Shown piece after piece: positions 53,208-60,757 of a DNA stretch of 62,977 nucleotides. Within the stretch, counting starts at the first letter, position 1, and each line of letters begins with the position of its first letter. The stretch spans positions 1 through 62,977 of the forward strand of contig JAUXWT010000053.1 of NCBI GenBank assembly GCA_030681475.1. Direction: 5' to 3'. The stretch is from Bacteroidales bacterium. Lineage in GTDB: Bacteria; Bacteroidota; Bacteroidia; Bacteroidales; FEN-979. The notes under the pieces were generated by a model, which did not search any database, was not told where the DNA came from, and saw only the letters and a program-made list of their open reading frames with translations. The translations under genes were made by a program, and so were the position numbers.

Positions 53208-54920
53208 TCAATAAATATTTAAATTTACCAGATTACCTTTGAGTGAAATCGAGCCGTTGTTTGTCAACGTGGCTCCGCTATGGATGGTAACATTACCATT
53301 GATTGTCAGCGTATTCCCGACCAAAACTGTCAAATTTGCATCCGATTGAATGTTCATGTTCATACAAGCATGACCGGAAGTTGAAACAACCGGGCTGTTT
53401 GGCGTACCCACTGGAATTGTGACATCCTGGATTCCAGTTGGAACTACATTTGGAGTCCAGTTTTGCGTATTATGCCATTGACCGGATGCGCTTCCATTCC
53501 AAACAAGCACCATATTGCCAATAGTAATGTTGTCGAGGTACAAGTTATTCCCGTACCCACTAACTCCGCGCAGAAGTATCTTATTTGTTCCTGCCGGTAT
53601 TCCATAACTCTTTGACGCCCATTGACCCGATGTTGGAATAAAGCTGACAGTCACCCCGCCTCCGGTGTTCAATGGTCCATTCATCCCGCCCAGCCACGTT
53701 TGGAGCAGGGAAAAAGATACACCATCATTGCTTGAAGTCCAAAGCTCAAGAAGATCAACTTCTCCCGAATAGGATGCATAGGCATGATCGAAGGAAATAG
53801 TCGGTGAAGCCAAGGCGCTGATATTTAAGGTGGGTGAAATAAGATCGAAAGAGTTCCCGGCATTAATAGTAAAAAAATCACAAAAAGTGGCTCCAGTTCC
53901 GGTTCCGAATGCACTAACTGAACCGTTGTGCTGCCATGGTTTTTGTGCCAACGACCAACACACCGGAGGAAAGACGGGTGATTCGAAACCGATGGTGTAC
54001 GGAAAACCAGTTAAGGTCCCACAAAGAGTTGTTGCAGATGCATTTGATCCGGTGGAATATGAAGGTGTGGGGGGCAGTACCGACCAGGCTTTATAATAAT
54101 AGGTGGTGGCCGGATTCAATCCGGCAGTCTGGTTATAACCGGATGCTGATCCGTTATACAAAACGACTCCTCCTCCACTGATAGCATTTCCAGCCACATA
54201 ACTACCTGATGGCGTACCGAAAACATCAACAGTGTTAAATGCTACCATGACATTGTTGTTGGCAGAATTTTTCACCCAGGTCAGATTAATCTGACTGGTA
54301 CTCATGGCATTGGCTATAAAACCTGAAGGCGGGTTCGGCGTTGAAAGCGGTAAATATGTAATCTGAATATTTGGTCTGTTTGCATCAGGCACACCCGGAT
54401 CGGTCGGAGGTGTTTCATGTTGATACCATTTTTCATGTTGATTCGGGTGATAACTGAATGCAAAAAAGGGATAACTGGGTGCGCCATTCCCACCATAATT
54501 AACTTCGCAAAGAACAAGAAGATTTCCGCCACCCGCACTCAAATAAACAAAATCCGCAATGTCGATTGTTTTCCATCCGGTGGTCGAAAAGCCTGCAGAT
54601 AAATCAAAAACCAGCGTAGCTCCGCTGATAAGAGAGCTCCAGGTAGTGGAAAACAATGTTCCACCCGAAGTGTTTTTCAAATAAATTTTTACGGGACATA
54701 TTTCAATAGCTGCATCAACAACATTCCATCCCAGGGAGGTGATGATACAGGAACCACCGATTTCGGCCGCGGTATAAATCGAAGCAGATCTGGTGTAACC
54801 ATAGTTGAGGTTATAGGGATAAGGCTGCGAATCAGCTCCATACCCTATGGTCACGGTACTCTGAGCTACCAAATTCAGCGCCGATAGACCTAAATATAAG
54901 AGGATTGCGATTTTTTTCAT
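53208..54920 (-). CDS. Secreted fn3 / choice-of-anchor-type protein lacking a sorting domain
   Basis: 570 residues from ATG 54920 (MKKIAILLYLGLSALNLVAQ signal); the ATG at 54938 adds six residues and is less signal-like. Residues about 25-190 form a beta-rich domain starting YGADSQPYPYNLNYGY. An fn3 domain spans about 200-295 (PSGFIANAMSTSQINLTW). A choice-of-anchor J-like (MAM-like) domain covers about 305-460, from FPYTIGFESPVFPPVCW to NLYLDNITIG. It ends with a short beta-helix-like segment opening WNGSASGQWHNTQNW and stopping at GNLVNLNIY. In related T9SS cargo such a segment is usually followed by a C-terminal sorting domain; none exists here or in the other frames immediately downstream. 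It may be truncated or secreted another way. Function unknown. Confidence 0.75.
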   Translation of the reverse strand: MKKIAILLYLGLSALNLVAQSTVTIGYGADSQPYPYNLNYGYTRSASIYTAAEIGGSCIITSLGWNVVDAAIEICPVKIYLKNTSGGTLFSTTWSSLISGATLVFDLSAGFSTTGWKTIDIADFVYLSAGGGNLLVLCEVNYGGNGAPSYPFFAFSYHPNQHEKWYQHETPPTDPGVPDANRPNIQITYLPLSTPNPPSGFIANAMSTSQINLTWVKNSANNNVMVAFNTVDVFGTPSGSYVAGNAISGGGVVLYNGSASGYNQTAGLNPATTYYYKAWSVLPPTPSYSTGSNASATTLCGTLTGFPYTIGFESPVFPPVCWSLAQKPWQHNGSVSAFGTGTGATFCDFFTINAGNSFDLISPTLNISALASPTISFDHAYASYSGEVDLLELWTSSNDGVSFSLLQTWLGGMNGPLNTGGGVTVSFIPTSGQWASKSYGIPAGTNKILLRGVSGYGNNLYLDNITIGNMVLVWNGSASGQWHNTQNWTPNVVPTGIQDVTIPVGTPNSPVVSTSGHACMNMNIQSDANLTVLVGNTLTINGNVTIHSGATLTNNGSISLKGNLVNLNIY

Positions 54921-55189
54921 GTTTGTTTTATTTGCCATTATAAACTCACGAAAATTTCAATGAGTAAAGTAGGTTTCACTTTCCAATAAGAAAAGATGTC
55001 CAATTATAAATATCAAAAGTAGTCTGGAATTTATCAACAGGCAATTGTTGAAATCCTTACCTGAAACTTACGTTAAACCAGAATAAACAAAGCAAAAATA
55101 AATGTGATTTGCCTGGTAATGGAGTAATATGTAAACATTGCTGTCAGCAGATATTGCGGCCATGACAGTTGGAACTTAAGCAAATTCAA

Positions 55190-56449
55190 TCAGTGGATTT
55201 CAAAACCGACCGATTTCAAGTGCTCCCAAAATCGAGGATAGGATTTCACGACCACGTCGGGGTTGAGTATCTTTAATCTACCTGTTTTAATGGCAAATGG
55301 GGCTAACGACATGGCGGTGCGATGATCGCCATATGACTCAAAGGTAAGCCCTTCGGGGAAAGCAGGTTTCTTTGGTTTTATTTCAATGGTTGTCAATAAA
55401 TTACTATCCCTGGAAAAGGCGACTTGTAATCCAAGTTTTTCAATTTCGTTCTTCATTGCGCGAAGCCGGTCAGTCTCTTTGATCTGTAAACTCTGGACAC
55501 CTTCGAACCTCCCTCTGATCCCAATTCCGGCACACGTGGCAATAACCGCCTGAGCTATATCGGGAAAATCGGTAAAGTCATAATAGAAGCCATCAATTTT
55601 TTTATCAACCTTGGTCAATCTGATCCCGCAATCCGTAAATTCAGTACGGATGCCAAAATTCTGATAAATAACCGGCAAGATCGCATCGCCTTGAAAACTC
55701 TCAAACCGCAAACCAATAAGTTCGAGATCCACTTCCTCTGCAAATACAGCTGCTTCATACCAAAATGCTGCTGCCGACCAGTCTGATTCAACATCCACTT
55801 CATGGGATTGGTATTTTCCCGGTTTGACATGAATCCGTGTTTTCCCTTGCTTTACATTTGAACCGAACAGTTGCATTAGACGGATCGTCATTTCAGCGTA
55901 AGGCGACGACACCGGCTTGCCTTTTAAATGCAATATAAGACCTTCGGAAAAGTAAGGTGCAACAAGCAACAAAGCAGTGGTGAACTGACTGCTTACTTTT
56001 GTATCGATCGCTAATTCCCGGCCATGCAAATCACCGCCACTGATCAGTAAGGGAGGATAACCAGGTTTTCCAAGATAATCGATGGATGCTCCAAGTTGGT
56101 TCAGGGCATCAGCCAGAATACCGATTGGCCGCTGTTTCATTCGCTCCGAACCGGTTAGTACCCATTTGCCAGACCTCAACACCAAAAATGATGTCAGAAA
56201 CCGCATTACCGTCCCTGCATTGTTAGTATCAAGTTCAACAACTTTTTTCCGGCTGCTGCCATGAAGGATTGTTTCGATAAGTTTTTGTAATAACTGGGTA
56301 TCCTCCGCCTCAGACAGATTGTTAATCTTAAAATCGTCTCCGCTAATTGCGCGAATCATGAGTAGCCGGTTACTTATACTCTTTGACGCAGGAAGCTGGA
56401 TAACACCCTTTAAAATCTTGTCGGCCTTACTGATTATGATACTTTTCAC
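55190..56449 (-). CDS. aroA: 3-phosphoshikimate 1-carboxyvinyltransferase (EPSP synthase)
   Basis: Sixth step of the shikimate pathway: transfers enolpyruvyl from PEP to shikimate-3-phosphate; cytosolic. 419 residues, normal length. Motifs visible: PASKSISNRLLMIRA near 20-34, NAGTVMRFLTSF near 82-93, KPVSSPYAEMT near 175 and FESYGDHRTAMSLAPFA near 370-386. The start is GTG, whose first base is shared with the aroB stop (TAGTG), so translation is coupled to aroB. The 250 bp between its stop and nothing else downstream on this strand holds a possible TATTTTTG box (55101-55094) for the fn3 gene and no other feature I could support. Confidence 0.94.
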   Translation of the reverse strand: MKSIIISKADKILKGVIQLPASKSISNRLLMIRAISGDDFKINNLSEAEDTQLLQKLIETILHGSSRKKVVELDTNNAGTVMRFLTSFLVLRSGKWVLTGSERMKQRPIGILADALNQLGASIDYLGKPGYPPLLISGGDLHGRELAIDTKVSSQFTTALLLVAPYFSEGLILHLKGKPVSSPYAEMTIRLMQLFGSNVKQGKTRIHVKPGKYQSHEVDVESDWSAAAFWYEAAVFAEEVDLELIGLRFESFQGDAILPVIYQNFGIRTEFTDCGIRLTKVDKKIDGFYYDFTDFPDIAQAVIATCAGIGIRGRFEGVQSLQIKETDRLRAMKNEIEKLGLQVAFSRDSNLLTTIEIKPKKPAFPEGLTFESYGDHRTAMSLAPFAIKTGRLKILNPDVVVKSYPRFWEHLKSVGFEIH

Positions 56450-57564
56450 TATGCTGTTATCCTGGATAGACTACTGTAATTATCAAGAGCTTCTGAAATT
56501 TCTGCATGATCGCACACCACATTGATTACAGGGTACCCCGGTTTCGATATCAGGGTAAACCGAATCAGGCCTCCGGCATTTTTCTTATCTTGCTTAAGAA
56601 ATTCCATTATAATTGATTTTGAGGCTGTTCCAACCTGAATATGACCATAGCCCTCAAGGAGGTAAGCCGTGATCTCCTCCATATCTTCCTTAGGGAGACC
56701 GGTTTTAAGATATGAAAGGTAGGTGGCACAAATCATTCCCGCTGCCACTGCATCGCCATGCAGGAGCGGGATTTCTGATCCCTGCATTGACCATGATTCG
56801 ATTGCATGCCCGAGGGTATGGCCGAAATTAAGCACTTTGCGGGTTTTCAGTTCACGGTAATCTTTTACAACAATTTTATTTTTAAAGATGATGGCTGCTT
56901 TTATTAATTCCTGCCAGAATTTGCTGTCTGCCGGCATGTTCAAAAGCAGGTTAACAGGTTTTTTATAAATACGTCGCCATAGCGAAGGATTGCTGATCAG
57001 TATACTTTTAATAATTTCGGCCAATCCTGAACGCAGATGCGCTAACGGTAATGTTTTAAGAAATTCCGGATTAATGATCACTGCGGTTGGTGCATGAAAA
57101 AAGCCAACCTGGTTCTTTATTGCCCCGATATTCACGGCAGTCTTACCTCCAATTGCTGCATCGGCCTGTCCCATGAGGGAAGTCGGGATATTGAGGTACC
57201 TGATACCGCGCTTATATCCTGCTGCGGCAAATCCTCCGAGGTCACTGACCACTCCTCCTCCAAGATTTATCAGCAAACTTGACCGGCTTGCCTGCAATAT
57301 TAACAGTTGTTTCCAAATCATTTCAGCATTTTCAAGTGATTTGGATGCCTCTCCTCCTTCAATTTCAAGTATTTGCGCATTTATCAGCGTTGCGGTTTTG
57401 TCTAAGAGAAGCGGGAGGCAATGTTTCCGGGTATTCGGGTCAACCAGAATGTAGATGCCATCAGGCCGTGTGGTACTAACCAAACGGTCAACAGATGCTA
57501 ATGCAAGATTTCCGAAGAAGGTCGGCGTGCGGGTGGTCGTAACGATACGGCTGGATATTTTCAT
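56449..57564 (-). CDS. aroB: 3-dehydroquinate synthase
   Basis: Second step of the shikimate pathway: cyclises DAHP to 3-dehydroquinate using NAD+ and a divalent metal; cytosolic. 371 residues. Visible pieces are the NAD-binding GGGVVSDLGGFAAAGYKRGI near 102-121, the substrate region MGQADAAIGGKTAVN near 131-145, and the metal-ligand segments KVLNFGHTLGHAIE near 243-256 and LLHGDAVAAGM near 268-278. It starts 20 bp after the ald stop and ends overlapping aroA by one base, giving a likely ald-aroB-aroA transcription unit. Confidence 0.95.
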   Translation of the reverse strand: MKISSRIVTTTRTPTFFGNLALASVDRLVSTTRPDGIYILVDPNTRKHCLPLLLDKTATLINAQILEIEGGEASKSLENAEMIWKQLLILQASRSSLLINLGGGVVSDLGGFAAAGYKRGIRYLNIPTSLMGQADAAIGGKTAVNIGAIKNQVGFFHAPTAVIINPEFLKTLPLAHLRSGLAEIIKSILISNPSLWRRIYKKPVNLLLNMPADSKFWQELIKAAIIFKNKIVVKDYRELKTRKVLNFGHTLGHAIESWSMQGSEIPLLHGDAVAAGMICATYLSYLKTGLPKEDMEEITAYLLEGYGHIQVGTASKSIIMEFLKQDKKNAGGLIRFTLISKPGYPVINVVCDHAEISEALDNYSSLSRITA

Positions 57565-57584
57565 TATTCAGCGATCATGGTGAG

Positions 57585-58808
57585 TTATCGAAAAGCAGCC
57601 ATAAGTAAGCTGATATCCTGAAATGGAAGGTTAAAAGATTTGCTGATGAATTGATTGGTGAGGATCCCGTTATATATATAAACCCCTTGCCGGACGCCAT
57701 AATCGCGCTTCAGCAGGTTTTTGATTCCGCCCTCAGAACCGATATCAAGTATGATGGGCACGATGATATTATTCAGCGCCTGTGATGCTGTACGGGGTAC
57801 TTTTGAAGGAATATTCGGTACCGCATAATGGGTCACGCCATGTAATTTGTAAACGGGCGATTGATGGGTTGTAGGTTTTGATGTCTCAAAGCAACCGCCC
57901 TGGTCAATGCTCACATCGATCGCAACAGCGCCATCTTTCATTTGCCTGATCATTGCTTCGCTGATGATACACGGTGTTTTTCCTTCACGGGAATGAATTG
58001 CGCCAACCAGAACGTCGGCAGTTTGAAGTGATTCTTCCAGGGCTTTGGGGTGAAGAATGGAGGTAAACACCCGCATGCCGAGGTTACTCTGGATCCGGCG
58101 CAGCCGATAAACAGAATTATCAAAAACCTTCACCAGGGCGCCCAGGCCAATGGCTGACCGTGCGGCAAACTCACCAACGGTACCCGCGCCGATAATCACT
58201 ACTTCAGACGGGGTGATTCCCGTAAAGCCGCCAAACATCTCCCCCCTGCCAAATTCAGTGTTGGCAAGGTAGTCGGCAGCAATAAAAATTGAGGTACTTC
58301 CCGCTATTTCGCTCATCGCCCGTATGATGGCAAGCTGGTTGGTTTTATCCCTGATAGTTTCAAATGCAAGTGCGGTAATCCGCTTCAAAAGCAATGACCT
58401 GAAGTAACTTTCGCATTGCATGGTAATTTGAATGGCAGAGAAAACCGTTTGTTTGGGACGCAGCATCTCAATTTCTGCAGGTGTTGATGGTCCCACCTTA
58501 AGAATGATGTCAGCTTTGAAAACATCCTCTGGCGAATAACCGATTTGTGCTCCTGCTTCACTGTATTCATGATCGGTAAAATGAGCTGTAACCCCTGCCC
58601 CTGCCTCCACAATCACCTGGTGGCCATTATTACATAAAAGCGCCACACCATCCGGCACAAGCGAGACACGGTTCTCCTGCGGAGATACTTCTTTAGGTAC
58701 GCCGATTAACAGCTGGCTCGACTGGCGGGCTATTTCAAGCATCTCTTCACGAGGCATCAGCCGTTCAACCGTTGACATGCGGACATAATCCGATCGGGGA
58801 TCTTCCAT
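57585..58808 (-). CDS. ald: Alanine dehydrogenase
   Basis: Interconverts L-alanine with pyruvate, ammonia and NADH; cytosolic oligomer. At 407 residues it is longer than the usual 370, with an N-terminal extension of about 30 residues before LIGVPKEVSPQENRVSLVPD (34-53). The NAD-binding glycine motif is VVIIGAGTVGEFAARSA near 199-215, and the catalytic His/Asp region includes AVAIDVSIDQGGCFETS and THYAVPNIPSKVPRTAS. The ATG at 58808 follows repeat array 4. Downstream are aroB and aroA, with a 20-bp gap. The alternative, a transhydrogenase alpha-subunit-like protein, is less likely given the complete AlaDH C-terminal signature. Confidence 0.9.
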   Translation of the reverse strand: MEDPRSDYVRMSTVERLMPREEMLEIARQSSQLLIGVPKEVSPQENRVSLVPDGVALLCNNGHQVIVEAGAGVTAHFTDHEYSEAGAQIGYSPEDVFKADIILKVGPSTPAEIEMLRPKQTVFSAIQITMQCESYFRSLLLKRITALAFETIRDKTNQLAIIRAMSEIAGSTSIFIAADYLANTEFGRGEMFGGFTGITPSEVVIIGAGTVGEFAARSAIGLGALVKVFDNSVYRLRRIQSNLGMRVFTSILHPKALEESLQTADVLVGAIHSREGKTPCIISEAMIRQMKDGAVAIDVSIDQGGCFETSKPTTHQSPVYKLHGVTHYAVPNIPSKVPRTASQALNNIIVPIILDIGSEGGIKNLLKRDYGVRQGVYIYNGILTNQFISKSFNLPFQDISLLMAAFR

Positions 58809-58839
58809 ACTTATGAAAATTTATACGAAGATAATTAAA

Positions 58840-58895
58840 ATAGTGAAATGGCGAAATGGCGAAATAGCGAAATGGCGAAATGGCGAAATGGTGAA
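58840..58895. repeat. 8-bp tandem repeat array 4 (ATRGYGAA)
   Basis: Seven uninterrupted units of ATRGYGAA in the gap between the FNR-like gene stop and the ald start, in the same orientation as arrays 1 and 2, about 50 kb away. Confidence 0.92.
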
Positions 58896-58906
58896 CGGCT
58901 GACAAT

Positions 58907-59608
58907 TTATCCGATATGGCTTATTTTACGAAGCGCCTCTTCATCCAGGATCTCCAACTCATGATCTGAGATCCTCAACAGGTTCTCCTTTTGAAAATCA
59001 CGCAGGATCTTTACAGCGCTTTCTTTCGACATCGCTGAAAGATCAGCCAGATCAGACCTGGAAATGATCATCGGGAAAATTGCCTGGTTAAATATCTCAT
59101 CATGCAGGTAAAGTATGGCATCAGCCATTCGCCCGGGCATTTGCTTCTGCGTCAGGTAAATTAACCGGTTGTACACAGTCAGCACATGGCGGCTGAAATC
59201 CTTGAGAAACTCTTCGGCAAAGGCTTGATTCCCCTTGAGTATATCTTTAAACACCTGAAGGTCAATGAAACAAACAGAAGTGTCGAGCAGGGCAGTGATT
59301 GTAAAATGATGCCGTTGATCGAAATAAATTCCCGGACCACCAATAAAACTGGTAGGCTTTACAATCCGAAGGATGGCTGATCGCCCTTCGATCCCCTCAA
59401 GATACAACTTTGCCAGGCCACTGTTTACCGACAGCACATGCGACATATATGTACCTTGTTTTTTAATAGTCTCCCCGGCTTTGAAATTAACATTGATCTT
59501 GTTCGCATCCACAAGTGTTAATTCATCGGGGTTCAGTAAACAAAACAATGAAGACATGCAGGCACAGCCGTGACAGCTTTGGGGTTCTTTATCAAAAAAA
59601 TTTGACAT
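58907..59608 (-). CDS. FNR-type Crp/Fnr family transcription regulator
   Basis: 233 residues: N-terminal Cys cluster, cyclic-nucleotide-binding-like beta-roll (about 30-150) and a winged helix-turn-helix (about 178-212, SRSDLADLSAMSKESAVKIL). Cys at 12, 15, 17 and 23 (CHGCACMSSLFC), plus Cys113 in the context ALLDTSVCFID, match the four-Cys iron-sulfur arrangement of E. coli FNR, whose fourth ligand sits in the same beta-roll context. It is therefore predicted to bind an oxygen-sensitive 4Fe-4S cluster. A near-consensus FNR box overlaps its own -33 element in the divergent region shared with the iron-sulfur/NrfD genes, implying autoregulation and control of those genes. Confidence 0.88.
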   Translation of the reverse strand: MSNFFDKEPQSCHGCACMSSLFCLLNPDELTLVDANKINVNFKAGETIKKQGTYMSHVLSVNSGLAKLYLEGIEGRSAILRIVKPTSFIGGPGIYFDQRHHFTITALLDTSVCFIDLQVFKDILKGNQAFAEEFLKDFSRHVLTVYNRLIYLTQKQMPGRMADAILYLHDEIFNQAIFPMIISRSDLADLSAMSKESAVKILRDFQKENLLRISDHELEILDEEALRKISHIG

Positions 59609-59633
59609 TCGAATAAATTTTGTCTATTGAGTG

Positions 59634-59663
59634 TAAAATTACTTTAAAATTGACATATATCAA
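59634..59663 (-). promoter_or_regulatory. Promoter of the FNR-like regulator gene
   Basis: On the minus strand TTG (59663-59661), a 19-bp spacer and TAATTTTA (59641 to 59634) approximate the Bacteroidota -33/-7 elements, with the last base of the -7 box off consensus. The FNR box lies across the -33 element. Confidence 0.5.
59650..59663. promoter_or_regulatory. FNR-type binding site
   Basis: TTGACATATATCAA fits the FNR consensus TTGAT-N4-ATCAA with one mismatch. It lies in the 191-bp divergent region between the FNR-like gene and the Tat 4Fe-4S gene, overlapping the regulator's -33 element and about 150 bp before the plus-strand start codon. Confidence 0.72.
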
Positions 59664-59762
59664 CATTAATTAAAGTTTATTTCCGGTTTTTACAAGTAAA
59701 ATAATCGGTTTTAAGTGTCAAAATTGCCGTACCACATTGCAGTGATTGAATATATATATAGG

Positions 59763-59770
59763 TAGATTTG
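59763..59770 (+). promoter_or_regulatory. -7 promoter box of the 4Fe-4S/NrfD operon
   Basis: TAGATTTG is an exact TAnnTTTG match 29 bp before the ATG at 59800. A TTG at 59737-59739 could serve as -33, with a spacing longer than ideal, which would suit an activated promoter. Confidence 0.55.
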
Positions 59771-59799
59771 AAAAATTGAAAACATGAATATTTCGCCAT

Positions 59800-60747
59800 A
59801 TGAAACGACCTTCATCTAACCGCAGAAATTTTCTGAAGATTAGCATTGCAGCGGGAGCTACTGCTCTGATCGCCAGCGGAGAAAATGTTTTATCATCCAT
59901 CTCGGGTTCTGAAAACAAGGAGACCGGTGAAAAAATGAGATTGCTCACACCGGATGGCAAACTGGTTGAAGTTGACAAAGGTCACGTTTGTTGCCAGCCG
60001 GCAGGAAATCTGGAGGCCAGAGAAGGCTTGCCCGATAAAAAAATGGTGATGGTGATCGACCTTGCGAAATGCCGGAATGCGAGAAAATGCCTTGAAGGAT
60101 GCCAAAAAATGCACTTTCTCCCGCCACACATGGAATGGATAAAATTTTACCTTATGCGCGACAGCGAGGAGCAGGCGCCGTATTGGTTTCCAAAACCCTG
60201 CCTCCATTGCAACAATCCACCCTGTGTTAAGGTTTGTCCGGTGGGTGCAACTTTTAAGCGTACCGATGGCATCGTACTTATCGACAATGAACGGTGTATC
60301 GGCTGCAAATTCTGTATGGCTGCCTGTCCCTATTCTTCGAGGGTGTTTAACTGGGAAGAACCAGATATAACGAAAACCATGAATCATGCGGTCTATTCGC
60401 CTGAAACCAGTACACCGTCTATAGTAGGAACCGTAAGTAAATGTGATTTCTGTCCGGATATGGTCCGGAAAGGAGAATTGCCATCCTGCGTTACTTCCTG
60501 CCCTAACGGGGCGTTCTATTATGGTGATAAAAATGAGGATGCGGTAACAAACGGAACCGATACCGTTAAACTCAGCGAACTGATCGAAACAGGGGCAGCA
60601 TATCGTTTTATGGAGGAACTTGGAACTGAACCCAGCATATACTATCTCCCCGCCGTTAACCGTGCCTTCGATTATCAGGTAGGATTCGAAGGATTAAGTG
60701 AAGAGGAAATTGCCCTTTATAAAACTGAAGCCAAAATAACCGAATAA
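59800..60747 (+). CDS. Tat-exported 4Fe-4S ferredoxin-type subunit (HybA/DmsB/NrfC-like)
   Basis: 315 residues. Twin-arginine signal SNRRNFLKISIAAGATALIA (5-24). Four Cys groups for four 4Fe-4S clusters follow: CRNARKCLEGC near 88-98, CLHCNNPPCVKVCP near 132-145, CIGCKFCMAACP near 167-178 and CDFCP with CVTSCP near 211-231. This is the electron-transfer subunit of a periplasmic-facing membrane oxidoreductase, expected to pass electrons between a catalytic subunit and the NrfD-type quinone-interacting protein encoded 10 bp downstream. No molybdopterin or cytochrome subunit is present in the window, so the reaction is unknown. Its divergent neighbour is an FNR-like regulator. Confidence 0.9.
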   Translation: MKRPSSNRRNFLKISIAAGATALIASGENVLSSISGSENKETGEKMRLLTPDGKLVEVDKGHVCCQPAGNLEAREGLPDKKMVMVIDLAKCRNARKCLEGCQKMHFLPPHMEWIKFYLMRDSEEQAPYWFPKPCLHCNNPPCVKVCPVGATFKRTDGIVLIDNERCIGCKFCMAACPYSSRVFNWEEPDITKTMNHAVYSPETSTPSIVGTVSKCDFCPDMVRKGELPSCVTSCPNGAFYYGDKNEDAVTNGTDTVKLSELIETGAAYRFMEELGTEPSIYYLPAVNRAFDYQVGFEGLSEEEIALYKTEAKITE

Positions 60748-60757
60748 AAACGAATTT

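Noticed and set aside
59893-60387. Minus-strand 164-codon frame opposite the 4Fe-4S gene
   Set aside because: The plus frame has a Tat signal and 16 ordered Cys; the opposite frame is a shadow.
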